Source of the DNA: Agrobacterium vitis
GTDB taxonomy: Bacteria > Pseudomonadota > Alphaproteobacteria > Rhizobiales > Rhizobiaceae
Direction: 5' to 3'
DNA length: 64,000 nucleotides
Assembly (NCBI RefSeq): GCF_037039395.1
Contig: NZ_CP146242.1
Location: forward strand, 1,240,001 to 1,304,000
The notes under the pieces are model-generated. The model did not search any database, was not told the DNA's origin, and saw only the letters and a program-made list of their open reading frames with translations. Each line of letters begins with the position of its first letter. The first letter of the stretch is position 1. The translations under genes were made by a program, and so were the position numbers. Shown in pieces: positions 19,141-29,270 of this stretch.

Positions 19141-19323
19141 GATCGTCCGGTTATCTGTTCCCTGCCGCTTGGAATGAGGCGGCTTTTGTCTGTAACGGGT
19201 TTAGCGTTTTTAAGGCGCTGCGGGCAACAGGATAGCCAACAATTCCTAAAATCCGTTGACTGAGCCAAACCAGAAAGCTCAGAACCCAAAAAGCAATACG
19301 AGCCTGGATCAGGATTTCGCCAA

Positions 19324-22059
19324 TCAGGATTTTGCCAGAGTGGTTTTCAGGTCGTAAAGCGCATCCAGCGCCTGCCTTGGCGTCAAATCGTCCAGATTGA
19401 GGCCGCGCAAGGCCTCTTCCACCGGCGAAACCTGCGCCCCAGCCCCCGTCCGGCTCTCCCGCCTTTGACTGACCTGAAACAGCGGCAGATCATCAATCAA
19501 CTGGCTCGCCGGATTTTTGCGGTCGGCATCTTCGAGCTGCGACAGGACGGCGCGAGCGCGCTCCACCACCATGCCCGGCAGCCCGGCCAAACGCGCCACC
19601 TGGATGCCGTAGGAGCGGTCGGCCGCACCGGCTCCAACCTCGTGCAGGAAAATCACGTCGCCATGCCATTCCTTGACTTTCATGGTGACGTTCGACAGCC
19701 GGACAAGCTTTTCAGACAGCGCCGTCAGCTCGTGAAAATGCGTGGCAAACAGCGACCGGCAGCGATTGACCTCATGCAGATGCTCGACGGTCGCCCAGGC
19801 AATCGACAGACCGTCGAATGTCGCCGTACCACGTCCGATCTCATCGAGAATGACCAGAGACCGCTCGCCCGCCTGATTGAGAATGGCCGCCGTTTCCACC
19901 ATCTCGACCATGAATGTCGAACGGCCCCGCGCCAGATCGTCGGAGGCACCGACACGGGAAAACAGCCGGTCGACAATACCGATATGCGCCGACCCGGCAG
20001 GCACGAACGATCCCATCTGGGCGAGAATGGCAATCAGCGCATTCTGGCGCAGAAAGGTGGATTTACCACCCATGTTCGGACCAGTCAGCATCCAGATCGC
20101 GCCGTGCTTCTGATCGCCGACCGGTGAAAGATCGCAATTATTGGCGATGAAAGGGCTGGCTGCCTGTTTGCGCAAGGCCTGCTCGACCACCGGATGACGC
20201 CCGGCGACAATGGAAAACATTCTGCTGTCATCAACCAGGGGCCGACAATAGCCCTGCTCCTCGGCCAGCACGGCAAGACCGGCGGCCACATCGATGACCG
20301 CCAGCGCGCGCGCTGCTTTTTTGATGGCCTCGGCCTCGGTCACGACCGCCTGACGCATTCGCTCAAACGCCGCAAGCTCGATTTCCAGCGCCTGTCCCGC
20401 CGCATTGGCAATCCGGCTTTCGAGATCGGCCAGTTCGGTCGTGGTAAAGCGCATGGCATTTGCCATCGACTGGCGATGGATAAAGCGGGCCTTGGCCTCA
20501 CCCTCAATCAGCGGCCCGGCATTGCCGGCGGTGACTTCGATGAAATAGCCCAGCACATTGTTATGCTTGATCTTCAGCGACTTGACGCCGGTTTCCTCGG
20601 CATATTGCAATTGCAGCCCGGCGATCACCCGGCGCGACTGGTCGCGCAGCGCCCGCACCTCATCCAGCCCCTCATCGGCGCCCTCTCTCAAAAACCCGCC
20701 ATCGCGTTTCAACAACGGTAGATCTTCCGCCAGTTGCGAGGCCAGCAGGTTTTCGAGCGATGGCGATAGCATTTCGAGATCGGTGAGCGCCGAGGCAAGC
20801 TCATCCGGCAGCACCGCGCCTCGCAGCAACCCGGCCACATCGCCTGATGTGGACAATCCATACCGGATTGCCGCCAGATCTCGTGGCCCACCCCGGTCCA
20901 GCGCCAGCCGTGACAGCGCACGCGGCATATCGGGGGCGCGTTTCAAAAGGTCGCGCAGCCGCTCACACAAAAAACCGTCCGTCAACAGATAAGCGACCGC
21001 ATCCTGCCGCTGCGCAATCGCCACCACTTCCGTCAAAGGCGACATCAGCCGCTCGGCCATCAGCCGGGCACCGCCGCCGGTTACGGTTCGGTCAATGGTA
21101 TTGAGCAGGGAGCCCTGTTTCTGGCCGGAAAGGGTCTTCACCAATTCCAGGTTGGCGCGGGTGGCTGCGTCAATGAACAGCGTCGAGGACGAGGATTGCC
21201 GCTCAGGCAAGCCCAGTGGCGGACGCTCGGACATCTGGGTTTTTTCGACATAGGCAATCGCCGCCGAAGCTGCTGCCATTTCCGGTCGTGAAAATCCGCC
21301 GAAACCATCGAGTGTCTTGACGTTGAAATAGCGCGTTATGCGGCCCTCCGCCGAAGCGCTGTCAAACAGCACCGATGGCTGCGGCACGACCACGCGACCA
21401 AGCACATCGAAGGCTGGCTTCAGGTCCGGGTCCTGCATCAGGGTTTCGGCGACGATCACCTCACGCGGCTCGATGCGGAAAATATCCGCCAGCAGCCGGG
21501 TGGTATTGGTTTCAGCCAGACGGAAGACGCCAGTGGAAATATCGATCCAGGCCAGCGCCAGTTCATCGCCGCTGCCGCGCACCCGTGCCAGCGCCATCAG
21601 ATAATTGGTCTCCGATGGCGACAGCAGTTTTTCTTCCGTCAGCGTGCCGGGCGTGACCAGACGCACCACGTCACGCTTGACCACGGATTTGGAGCCGCGC
21701 TTCTTTGCCTCAGCCGGGTCTTCCACCTGCTCGCAAACAGCGACACGAAACCCCAGCGTGATCAGCTTTTGCAGATAATCGTCAGAGGCATGCACGGGGA
21801 CGCCGCACATCGGAATATCTTGGCCCAGATGCTGACCGCGCCTGGTCAGGGTGATGCCGAGCGCCCGCGAGGCCTCGACGGCATCCTCGAAAAACAGCTC
21901 ATAGAAATCACCCATCCGGTAAAACAGCAGCGAACCGGGATTGTTCGCCTTGATTTCAATATACTGTTCCATCATCGGGGTCGCCGTTGCACGGCTTTCT
22001 TGCGAAGTCAGGGCGGCGGTGTTCAACACATCCGGTCCGGCAGCTTTGTCGATGATCAC
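19324..22059 (-). CDS. mutS: DNA mismatch repair protein MutS
   Basis: This mismatch-recognition ATPase has 911 aa. It carries the mismatch-reading Phe-X-Glu motif in [12 protein letters not shown] near residue 50, Walker A in GPNMGGKST at about residue 655, and Walker B in [10 protein letters not shown]. The start is a GTG at 22059; the next Met (MMEQYIEIK) is 28 residues in, but the sequence before it looks like the rhizobial N-terminus. The 183-bp gap to glnD holds no gene. Confidence 0.97.
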   Translation of the reverse strand: MIIDKAAGPDVLNTAALTSQESRATATPMMEQYIEIKANNPGSLLFYRMGDFYELFFEDAVEASRALGITLTRRGQHLGQDIPMCGVPVHASDDYLQKLITLGFRVAVCEQVEDPAEAKKRGSKSVVKRDVVRLVTPGTLTEEKLLSPSETNYLMALARVRGSGDELALAWIDISTGVFRLAETNTTRLLADIFRIEPREVIVAETLMQDPDLKPAFDVLGRVVVPQPSVLFDSASAEGRITRYFNVKTLDGFGGFSRPEMAAASAAIAYVEKTQMSERPPLGLPERQSSSSTLFIDAATRANLELVKTLSGQKQGSLLNTIDRTVTGGGARLMAERLMSPLTEVVAIAQRQDAVAYLLTDGFLCERLRDLLKRAPDMPRALSRLALDRGGPRDLAAIRYGLSTSGDVAGLLRGAVLPDELASALTDLEMLSPSLENLLASQLAEDLPLLKRDGGFLREGADEGLDEVRALRDQSRRVIAGLQLQYAEETGVKSLKIKHNNVLGYFIEVTAGNAGPLIEGEAKARFIHRQSMANAMRFTTTELADLESRIANAAGQALEIELAAFERMRQAVVTEAEAIKKAARALAVIDVAAGLAVLAEEQGYCRPLVDDSRMFSIVAGRHPVVEQALRKQAASPFIANNCDLSPVGDQKHGAIWMLTGPNMGGKSTFLRQNALIAILAQMGSFVPAGSAHIGIVDRLFSRVGASDDLARGRSTFMVEMVETAAILNQAGERSLVILDEIGRGTATFDGLSIAWATVEHLHEVNRCRSLFATHFHELTALSEKLVRLSNVTMKVKEWHGDVIFLHEVGAGAADRSYGIQVARLAGLPGMVVERARAVLSQLEDADRKNPASQLIDDLPLFQVSQRRESRTGAGAQVSPVEEALRGLNLDDLTPRQALDALYDLKTTLAKS

Positions 22060-22417
22060 GGGTTCACGCTTTGCAAAATTGAGAATATCGGGACATGGTC
22101 GCGTCCAGATGACATCTAACGATGTTCAAGCCACAATGACAACCGATGCAGCGGCAAGCCACCCCCCTGCCCACAAAAAGCTGCGGTCACACAAAGATCA
22201 ATCGCTCCAACCTTCGAGAAAAGGGCTTACCTTGGCGATCCGGGACATATCCTTGTCAATCTTACCATTCAGCCGCAGCCCGAAGGACGACATCGACGGC
22301 CTCTGCTGTCATTGGAACGAGCCTGATCCACACGGTTCCCAGCTTATTTTATGGTGAGTTTCTTTTTAGCCCGTGATCTTTTCGAGCAAACCGGGCTTCG
22401 GCATTCCCGATATCAAT
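22060..22417. other. 358-bp non-coding interval between mutS and olsB
   Basis: Short open frames exist on the + strand but show no family resemblance and no ribosome-binding site. AGCCCG and CGGGCT near 22366-22395 could form a weak stem past olsB. No promoter or RNA could be identified with confidence. Confidence 0.4.
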
Positions 22418-23293
22418 CTAGCTCGCAAACCGCCCGGCATCAGCACCGTAATAATTCACGTAGCGATCGGAAATGCTGGTGATTGGCAGGACGATCAGCA
22501 CATCGGTGGTGTTGAAGGCATGATCGACCACGGCACCGGTGCCGATCATTGCGCCTAGACGCAGATAACCCTTGACCAAAGGCGGCATGGCGGACAGCGC
22601 CTTGCGGGCATTGACGATTTCGGATGGCATCAGGTCCATGGGGCAGAACAGTTCCGGGCGGGCGCGAACCGCCCATTCGCCACGGGCTTCGGCATTCTGT
22701 GCCAGAAAGGACAGAGCCAGCGCATGCTGTTCCGGCTGCACGCCCGGGAAAGAGGCACAGCCGATCATGGCGCTCATATTGTGGCGCAGCGCATAGGCCC
22801 AGTTTCCTTGCCAGAGCAACTCCACCGTCCGCTTGGTGCGATAATTCGGCAGGACACAGGAGCGGCCAAGCTCCATGAAGCGCTTGTCGGGATGACGGGC
22901 AACCAGATCGTCCAGAGCAAATTCCGAGGCAGAATAGAAGCCGAAATTGGCCAGCGCCACTTCATGGCGCAGCAGCCGGTAGGTGCCGACGATCTGGTCT
23001 TCCGGATCACCCTCGATAGCGTGGTCCAGCACCAGAAGATGATCGCAGATCTCATCGAAGGCATCGATATCGCGCTTCTGCCGCATGGCGTCGGGCGGCA
23101 GCGTGGCATTCATTTCCTCGACGAACACCCGGTAGCGCACCGCCTGGGCCGCATCGATCTCACGTGCATTGCGGGCGAGCCTGGTTTCCAGCGTACCGAT
23201 CCGGCCCAGCACATCGCCGCCAGGAGCGGACACCGCGCCGGAGGAACGCTCCGTTTCAGGTGTGACTGCACGATCAAGAAGTTCGACTGTCAT
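22418..23293 (-). CDS. olsB: L-ornithine N(alpha)-acyltransferase
   Basis: OlsB transfers a 3-hydroxyacyl group from acyl carrier protein to ornithine, the first step to phosphorus-free ornithine lipids; OlsA (9013-9810) completes the pathway. The 291-aa protein has a GNAT fold with the family features AAQAVRYRVFVEEM and FMELGRSCVLPNYRTKRTVE. The N-terminal 35 residues are variable. Rhizobia induce this pathway under phosphate limitation, but no Pho box was recognised upstream. Confidence 0.9.
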   Translation of the reverse strand: MTVELLDRAVTPETERSSGAVSAPGGDVLGRIGTLETRLARNAREIDAAQAVRYRVFVEEMNATLPPDAMRQKRDIDAFDEICDHLLVLDHAIEGDPEDQIVGTYRLLRHEVALANFGFYSASEFALDDLVARHPDKRFMELGRSCVLPNYRTKRTVELLWQGNWAYALRHNMSAMIGCASFPGVQPEQHALALSFLAQNAEARGEWAVRARPELFCPMDLMPSEIVNARKALSAMPPLVKGYLRLGAMIGTGAVVDHAFNTTDVLIVLPITSISDRYVNYYGADAGRFAS

Positions 23294-23447
23294 GGCGGTT
23301 CATCCGGCTTTGTTCAAACATGACCTGTTAAACACGGATATGCGACAAGATGTTGACACAGGATACGCTGATTGCGATTTTTTACGGCGGTTTTCCCCGT
23401 AAAATCAACGCAAGCTCATAGATTATAATAGGAAAACAGCCTGGGAT

Positions 23448-25082
23448 CTAGCCGTACAGTCTTGTACGATGTGTTTTCATCAGCGAGGCGATTTCATTCA
23501 GCAGGCGCTCGGGATTGACAGGCTTTTGCAAGACCAGATCCGCGCCGCTGGTCAGCGCCTCCGCCCGGGCGGCGTCCCTGAGATCGCCGGTCAAGACCAG
23601 GATGGGGCAGCGCGGGCGGCGTTTCAATTGCTCGATCATCCGCACATAGCGCAGAACTGAGCTGCCATCGCCGCCGGGCATGCCGAGATCGGTAATGATC
23701 AGGTCCAGTTTTACCGCCTCTTCCAAAGCCACTTCGCGCCGCAGGGCATCGAAATCATTGACCACGCCGACCATATGACCGGCTTTCTGCAAGACGGCCC
23801 GCAACAGGGTTGCATTGACGAAATCATCTTCTCCAACCAGAACATTCAGCACGTCCGGGACCTGTTTGCCCGGCTCCATACCTTCACCCGGCAGCAGGAC
23901 ATCTGCATGGGATACATCGGCGTCCTGCGTATCGACATGAGCCGCATCCACGCCGCTCATCAGCCCCCGCAGCACATCGCTCAAGGTTTGCTCACGCAGC
24001 GGTCTGATCAGCCAGGCATCGAAACCGGTCAGCGGCCGCACAGGCCGCTCTTCCGGATTGACCAGATAAATGCGTCGAATTTTTCCCAGACCGGACAGCC
24101 GTCTGGCGAGATTGGCATCGTAATCGGAAATGCAGCGATGATCGACGATCAGGTCCGTCAGCGTCGCTTCCTGCCTCTCGACCCGATCCAGCAGGTCGAG
24201 AGCCTCTTCGGTTTTCTTTGCCCAATGGCAAAACCCGCCAAGCGTGCGAATGGTCATGGACGCGCCTTCGGCTGCCGGACCATCGGGGGCCAACAGCAGA
24301 ACGCTGGAGCCTGACAGCAGCGACTGCCGCTGGGAAACGGTGCGATCCTGCGCAATCGCCTTGGTTGGCAAGCGGATCTCGAAGGACGTTCCCCGTCCGC
24401 GAACGGTTTCAATAATCGACAGAGAACCGCCAAGCGCCATCATCAACCGCTGGGAAATGAACAGGCCGAGGCCCGTGCCGCCACTGCGCTGCACCGGGTC
24501 TCCGCCTTGCGAAAACTCGACGAACAGCCGGGTGCGCTCCTCTTCCGTCATGCCAGGCCCGGTATCGCGGACCCGCACCACCAATTCGCCGCCAATGCAG
24601 TTAGCCGAGACCAGCACACCGCCCTCGACGGTGAATTTCACCGCATTGCCGATGACATTGAACAGCACCTGGCGCAGCCGAGCGACATCGATATCGACTT
24701 CCTCGGGAACCCCAGACTGTGTCGTCGCGGCGATCTCGATGCCCTTGGCATGGGCGCGTGGCGACAACATCTCGACCACGCCTTCGATCAGACGTCTGGG
24801 GGAAACACGTTGATTGTGAAGTTCGAAATGGCCAGTTTCAAGCGTCGTATAATCAAGAAGGTCGGCAATCAGTTGTTGCAGGGATTCGCCCGCTTGCACG
24901 ATGCCGGAAAGATAATTGCGCTGCTCTGGCGACAGATCGGTCCGGCCCAGCAGATGGCTCATGCCGAGAATGCCGTTCAGCGGCGTGCGCATTTCATGAC
25001 TGACGGTGGCAAGCAGACGTGTGCGCACCAGTTCCGCACTGGCGATGGATGAAGGGACAGGGCTCTGCGTCTTCGATAGCAT
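23448..25082 (-). CDS. soluble hybrid histidine kinase with two receiver-like domains
   Basis: The 544-aa protein has no sensor or membrane segment. It starts almost directly with a HisKA domain (phospho-acceptor His29 in TVSHEMRTPLNG), followed by HATPase_c (N box FNVIGNAVKF, G boxes DTGPGM and GGTGLGLFIS) to about residue 240. Residues about 258-380 look like a degenerate receiver, with Arg in place of the conserved Lys (WLIRPL). A canonical receiver forms the C-terminus (DLIITDLGMPGGDG, VLQKPVNPE). The target is unknown. It is downstream of a 426-bp non-coding region. Confidence 0.88.
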   Translation of the reverse strand: MLSKTQSPVPSSIASAELVRTRLLATVSHEMRTPLNGILGMSHLLGRTDLSPEQRNYLSGIVQAGESLQQLIADLLDYTTLETGHFELHNQRVSPRRLIEGVVEMLSPRAHAKGIEIAATTQSGVPEEVDIDVARLRQVLFNVIGNAVKFTVEGGVLVSANCIGGELVVRVRDTGPGMTEEERTRLFVEFSQGGDPVQRSGGTGLGLFISQRLMMALGGSLSIIETVRGRGTSFEIRLPTKAIAQDRTVSQRQSLLSGSSVLLLAPDGPAAEGASMTIRTLGGFCHWAKKTEEALDLLDRVERQEATLTDLIVDHRCISDYDANLARRLSGLGKIRRIYLVNPEERPVRPLTGFDAWLIRPLREQTLSDVLRGLMSGVDAAHVDTQDADVSHADVLLPGEGMEPGKQVPDVLNVLVGEDDFVNATLLRAVLQKAGHMVGVVNDFDALRREVALEEAVKLDLIITDLGMPGGDGSSVLRYVRMIEQLKRRPRCPILVLTGDLRDAARAEALTSGADLVLQKPVNPERLLNEIASLMKTHRTRLYG

Positions 25083-25508
25083 CTGCGCCTACTCCGGCAG
25101 CTGTCCGGCAAAGCCTTTCGGAAGAGGAGGATGAAACCCACCTGATCGGTGTGTTTTCCATCGTCCGGTATCCGGCGCGCCTACCCAGATCACGACATTT
25201 ATCTGGCCGCACCACCAGCACCCTGCAAAAGACCTCAGGTGCGCTGTGGTGCTTCAAATCCGCTGCATAACTCTCTCATTAAACCAAAGCCGATTTGATG
25301 AATTATGCAGTAGCAAAGCCCCGTCAATGTTTTGTTACGGTCGGCAGACCACGTTCAATCTCGGTAAACCGACCCTCAATGCCGTGTGAAAAAACCGCTT
25401 GGGGCGAGCGGCTCACAGCATGTGAGAAATCCTGTTTCATGCCATGCTACACCTTTTGGGGAAAATTTCCATCGTTTGTTCGCCGTGGCCGAACGGGAAA
25501 TTTCGCCT
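25083..25508. other. 426-bp non-coding interval upstream of the hybrid kinase
   Basis: No supported gene was found. It contains a decayed copy of the two-hairpin repeat at 25240-25313, and the promoter of the kinase must lie here. GGTCGG and CCGACC (about 25339-25374) form a weak inverted repeat with a long loop. Confidence 0.5.
25240..25313 (+). repeat. decayed copy of the two-hairpin repeat
   Basis: GCGCTGT, CTTCAAATCCGCTGCATAA, a central CGATTT block and GAATTATGCAGTAG follow in the same order as in copies B and C. The GC-rich hairpin is largely lost. Confidence 0.65.
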
Positions 25509-26000
25509 CTACCCTTTTGAGCGGCGCAGAACCAGCAGTTCTTCCAGCAGGATGAAGCCTGCCCCGATGGTAATCAGGCTATCAGCCAGGTTGAAGACCG
25601 CAAACGACCATGTCTCAGTATGAAACAGAATATAGTCCACCACATAGCCATAGGTGAAGCGGTCGATGATATTACCGAAAGCGCCAGCAATGATCAGGCA
25701 ATAGCCCAGATGCGCAAACTGGTGATCGCGGCTGGTCTGACGCCAAAGCCAGGCGACGAAAGCGACGATGGCAAGCCGCATGACAACGATAACCCAGGCA
25801 TCGAGATGCGACAGCATGGAAAAGGCCACGCCGAGATTATGGGTACGAAACAGGCCAATCATCGGCACAACAGGCACGAGTTCATGCATGGGCAAGCTGA
25901 TCTCGACCGCATATTTGATCGCCTGGTCCAGAATCAGCAGCGCCAGGATGAACAGGATTGCCGGAACCGGGCGACAAAACAAGGCAGCGGAACGGGTCAT
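25509..26000 (-). CDS. lspA: lipoprotein signal peptidase (signal peptidase II)
   Basis: LspA cleaves prolipoprotein signal peptides before the lipidated cysteine; Lnt (2861-4447) acts after it. The 163-aa protein has four hydrophobic segments and both catalytic aspartates, in [15 protein letters not shown] and [11 protein letters not shown]. Its ATG overlaps the stop of the upstream RNA methyltransferase gene by 4 bases, so the two are translationally coupled. Confidence 0.96.
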   Translation of the reverse strand: MTRSAALFCRPVPAILFILALLILDQAIKYAVEISLPMHELVPVVPMIGLFRTHNLGVAFSMLSHLDAWVIVVMRLAIVAFVAWLWRQTSRDHQFAHLGYCLIIAGAFGNIIDRFTYGYVVDYILFHTETWSFAVFNLADSLITIGAGFILLEELLVLRRSKG

Positions 26001-26893
26001 TTGGCCTCGTCGAGGGTGAGAAGATGGCGACGGGCTTCAAACAGCATGACGCCGGTCGCCACAGCGAGATTGAGGGAATCGGCCAATCCGGCCTGGGGGA
26101 TGCGCGCCAGCATATCGGCCCGGCTGGCCAATTCCTCCGGCAGGCCGGATTGCTCGTTGCCCATCAGCACCACGACCGGGCGGCGCTTGTAATCCACGGT
26201 ACGGTAATCCACCGCACCGGCCAGATGAGTGGCAACGACGCTGACGCCAGCCTTCGACTTCCAGCCGAGAAAATCGGCAACCGTGGTCTTGACCAGCGGC
26301 AGCGCGAAAATCGAACCCATCGTCGCGCGGACCGTTTCCATGGCAAAGGGATCGGTGCTGTCGCCAATCAGCATGACGCCGGAGGCGCCTGCCGCATCGG
26401 CAGTGCGGATAATGGTGCCGAGATTGCCGGGATCACGCACCCGGTCGAGCGCCACCCAGGTGTCCCCCTCCGTCAGGCTGACATCCTTCAGCGCCTTCCA
26501 GCGCTGATCGAACACACCCGCCACCATTTGCGGATTGTCCTTGCGGGTAATGGAGGCCATGACCTTTTCGCTGACCTCCAGCACCATGCCGCCATGGGCG
26601 ACAGTGCGCGCCGCGATCCGTTCCACCTGCGGCTTGCCCTTGGCGGCCTTCGAATAGATCAGGTAGCGCAGGCTCCAGCCGAGCTCGACCGCATCGATTA
26701 CCAGCTTCAGGCCTTCAGCCAGAAAAGTCCGCGTCTCGTCGCGGGTCTTTTTCTGGGAAAGCGCCTTGATATCCTTGACGATCGGGTTGGCGAGGCTGGT
26801 GACTTCCTTCACCTGCCCGACCTTGCCCTGCGCGCCTCTTTCCGCGGCGCCAGCCGCAAAACCGGACGCGCCATCCTTGAAACCGTTGCTCAT
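25997..26893 (-). CDS. TrmH/SpoU-family RNA 2'-O-methyltransferase
   Basis: The product has an N-terminal substrate-binding domain ([17 protein letters not shown]) and a C-terminal SPOUT domain with the three signatures [32 protein letters not shown] and [17 protein letters not shown]. It methylates rRNA or tRNA ribose, but the exact site is not predictable. The ATG at 26893 overlaps the upstream gene's stop by 4 bases, which favours it over the in-frame ATG at 26905. Length from 26893 is 298 aa. Confidence 0.9.
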   Translation of the reverse strand: MSNGFKDGASGFAAGAAERGAQGKVGQVKEVTSLANPIVKDIKALSQKKTRDETRTFLAEGLKLVIDAVELGWSLRYLIYSKAAKGKPQVERIAARTVAHGGMVLEVSEKVMASITRKDNPQMVAGVFDQRWKALKDVSLTEGDTWVALDRVRDPGNLGTIIRTADAAGASGVMLIGDSTDPFAMETVRATMGSIFALPLVKTTVADFLGWKSKAGVSVVATHLAGAVDYRTVDYKRRPVVVLMGNEQSGLPEELASRADMLARIPQAGLADSLNLAVATGVMLFEARRHLLTLDEAK

Positions 26894-28047
26894 TTTGGAA
26901 CCCATCTGCTGAACAGCGATGTGGACAAGGCCCTGCCGGATGTCTTGCCATCCAGCCCCGCCTCGCGCAGGACCAGTTCGCCGGACTCGACCAGGCCGCC
27001 CTTGCCGCGCATGGTCTCGCGCATCAATTCATGGATAGCGTAGAAGCTGGCGCGGATCGAATAGGCCGTCAGCACCAGGCCTTCGGCCTTCGGCGACAGG
27101 ATTTCCCGGCACAGCGACAGCATCAGCGGCAGATGCTCAAACAGATGCCAGACCTCGCCGTTCGGACCGCGGCCAAATTTTGGCGGGTCGGTGAGGATGA
27201 TGTCATATTGGCTGCCGCGTCGCTCTTCCCGCTGGATAAACTTCATCGCATCGTCGCAGATCCAGCGGATAGGAGCGCGATCGAGACGGCTGAGGGCCTG
27301 GTTTTCCCGCGCCCAACCGATTGCTTTCTTCGATGCATCCACATGGGTGACTTCAGCACCAGCCGCCGCTGCAACCAGCGAGGCGACGCCGGTATAGCCG
27401 AAAAGATTGAGCACCTTCAAAGGCCGCCCTTCCTTGTCGCCCTTCGCCTTCTCGATCCTGTCTTTCATCCAGGTCCAATGGGCAATCTGTTCGGGAAAGA
27501 CGCCAACATGGCGAAAGGATGTGAAGCGCCCGAGAAAATCGACCCCCAGCAGCGACAATGGCCAGGTTTCGCCCAGCGCCTCGCGGGGAAAGCGCCAGCG
27601 ACCCATGCCGTCCTCGTCGGTATCGCCGGAAAACACCGCATCGGCTTTTTCCCAGACATGCGGAGCAAGGCCCGGCGGCCACAAGGCCTGCGCTTCGGGG
27701 CGAACGATCCGATAGGGGCCGTATTGTTCGAGTTTCAGACCATGGCCACTGTCGATCAGATGAAAATCGCCAGCGCCCATCGATTCCAGAATGAGCGGCA
27801 GGTTTTCGCGGGGCAGCGGGCCTGGGCGAAGCGCCAACGGCGCATTGGCCGGTGCTGCCGCATCCTGCACAGGGTCTTTTTCCATGCGGGGCGATGGTGC
27901 GGAAACCCTCGCCGTTTCCCTTGCATCCGCACCTGTCTGGCTGCGGAGCGGCTTTTGCCCGGCAGTGCGATAAGGGGCAGTCCCCTTGCCGGCGGAAGCC
28001 GTGCCAGGAGAACGCTTATTGGGTGGTCGGCGGGATTTGTCTTTCAC
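26890..28047 (-). CDS. RlmI/RlmK-like class I SAM-dependent methyltransferase
   Basis: The C-terminal two-thirds is a Rossmann methyltransferase with LNLFGYTGVASLVAAAAGAE as SAM-binding motif, HVDASKKAIGWARENQ and the catalytic-type motif LTDPPKFGRG, as in 23S rRNA m5C methyltransferases. The N-terminal ~80 residues are basic and low complexity, probably disordered. A GTG at 28047 gives 385 aa; another GTG at 28086 is in frame and neither has a strong ribosome-binding site. It overlaps the SpoU gene by 4 bases, so two RNA methyltransferase genes are coupled. Confidence 0.85.
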   Translation of the reverse strand: MKDKSRRPPNKRSPGTASAGKGTAPYRTAGQKPLRSQTGADARETARVSAPSPRMEKDPVQDAAAPANAPLALRPGPLPRENLPLILESMGAGDFHLIDSGHGLKLEQYGPYRIVRPEAQALWPPGLAPHVWEKADAVFSGDTDEDGMGRWRFPREALGETWPLSLLGVDFLGRFTSFRHVGVFPEQIAHWTWMKDRIEKAKGDKEGRPLKVLNLFGYTGVASLVAAAAGAEVTHVDASKKAIGWARENQALSRLDRAPIRWICDDAMKFIQREERRGSQYDIILTDPPKFGRGPNGEVWHLFEHLPLMLSLCREILSPKAEGLVLTAYSIRASFYAIHELMRETMRGKGGLVESGELVLREAGLDGKTSGRALSTSLFSRWVPK

Positions 28048-28186
28048 AATCGGCTCGGCTTTCCGATGACAGCGCCCTGAACCCACGACGAGCTTAGAAT
28101 TGCACGCGCGGTTCTATGGTAACGCTTCATAACGACGGCATGGTCTCCTGGCCGTCTCCGGTTCAGGCATGGTATTTGGCTATAGC

Positions 28187-28234
28187 CACAATTCCTCACA
28201 TCTGTCCGATCTAGGGAATTATGCAGTTGGGTGC
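28187..28234 (+). repeat. decayed right half of the two-hairpin repeat
   Basis: CACAATTCCTC and CCGATCTAGGGAATTATGCAG match the second hairpin of copies B and C, with substitutions. It lies in the gap between the methyltransferase and the LapA-domain gene, which otherwise shows no coding sequence. Confidence 0.5.
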
Positions 28235-28364
28235 CCGCGCAGATTATGCTCGACATCGAAAACATACATCCTGCGCGGCCAAGGCTGCGGGCCTTATCAT
28301 TCAAACGCCGCAGAGAAAAGAGTGGCGAGCAGGTTAAGTTCCGGCAGCCATTAGAACTCTGGCG

Positions 28365-28718
28365 TCAAGGCGATGGCAACTGGTTCAAGTGACCGGATGA
28401 CGCGATCTGCTCGGCTCGCTTCTTCTGCTGATCGGCCTCGCCACGCCATTTTACAGCTGCACGCGCCTCATGCCGGGCGCGTTTGCGGTGCTTGCCCTGG
28501 GTCAGCCAGGTGGCAAAACTGCCTGCCAAAGCGCCAAGTAAAAAAGTGATCAGCAGGAAAACGAAGAAGGGCGCGCCCGCCGACAGCATCTGATCATCAG
28601 GGCGGAATGGATTAAGCGCCAGCGTCACCCATTGCCGATTGGCGACACACAGCACGATCAGCACCACCGCCAGCGGCACCAGAATGACGATATTGAAAAT
28701 CTTTTTGACCACCATCAC
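28365..28718 (-). CDS. LapA (DUF1049) domain membrane protein
   Basis: A 117-aa inner-membrane protein with two transmembrane segments (about residues 5-25 and 50-72) linked by a short loop, then a basic cytoplasmic helix rich in Arg, Lys and Ala. The pattern CVANRQWVTLALNPF is the LapA/DUF1049 signature. In enterobacteria LapA helps regulate LPS assembly, but the function in rhizobia is not established. It lies downstream of ihfB, separated by a terminator. Confidence 0.82.
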   Translation of the reverse strand: MMVVKKIFNIVILVPLAVVLIVLCVANRQWVTLALNPFRPDDQMLSAGAPFFVFLLITFLLGALAGSFATWLTQGKHRKRARHEARAAVKWRGEADQQKKRAEQIASSGHLNQLPSP

Positions 28719-28847
28719 GCATCTCCTGCCGGATCTTGCCGCCGCCGGGTTTTATCGTTGCCGATTACTGTCATCACGACGAAAAACCGGCAATCCTGCA
28801 ACTCACAGACCAACGGCCTCTTCACCACGAATTGCGTCATCATATGG

Positions 28848-28877
28848 AAAAGGGCCGGGCTCATGCAAGGCCGGCCC
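28848..28877 (-). terminator. intrinsic terminator after ihfB
   Basis: On the minus strand, GGGCCGG (complement of 28871-28877) pairs with CCGGCCC (complement of 28852-28858) around a 12-base loop and is followed by TTTT. It lies 81 bases past the ihfB stop. Confidence 0.7.
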
Positions 28878-28958
28878 GGATAATTCGCACGGTATCATTT
28901 GCATGATTTGCAGGCTCACGACATCCCGCAAGCCAATCCCGAACGGCTGAAGATCCGA

Positions 28959-29270
28959 TCAATCGGCGTCGCCGTCATCCTCATCGTCCATGCCGGGATT
29001 GAGGCGCTCGCGCAATTCCTTGCCGGTCTTGAAAAACGGAACCCATTTTTCCTCGACGAAGACGGTGTCGCCCGTGCGGGGATTGCGTCCGGTCCGCGAC
29101 GGGCGGTTTTTCACCGAAAAAGCGCCGAAACCACGCAATTCGACACGATTGCCGGACGCGAGCGCATCGGTGATTTCATCCAGAACGGCGTTGACGATGT
29201 TTTCCACGTCGCGGTGATAAAGATGCGGATTGCGTGCCGCAACGATTTGCACCAGCTCGGATTTGATCAC
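28959..29270 (-). CDS. ihfB: integration host factor subunit beta
   Basis: This DNA-bending HU/IHF-family protein of 103 aa carries the family signature [20 protein letters not shown] and the beta-arm Pro in GRNPRTG. The acidic tail DDEDDGDAD is typical of alphaproteobacterial IhfB. With IhfA it forms the IHF heterodimer, which assists sigma-54 promoters; rpoN lies 3 kb away. It is divergent from the lpt operon. Confidence 0.96.

Noticed and set aside
19230..19270. Possible further decayed repeat copy between glnD and mutS (CAACAATTCCTAAAATC)
   Set aside because: Only about 15 bases resemble the repeat and the hairpin partner is missing.
21941..22357. + strand open frame reaching into the mutS-olsB gap
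   Set aside because: Most of it is antisense to mutS. The remaining part has no conserved motif or ribosome-binding site.
23380..23404. Hairpin TTTTACGG/CCGTAAAA between olsB and the hybrid kinase as terminator
   Set aside because: The arms contain the T and A runs, so no unpaired U-tract follows the stem on either strand. It is not convincing as an intrinsic terminator.
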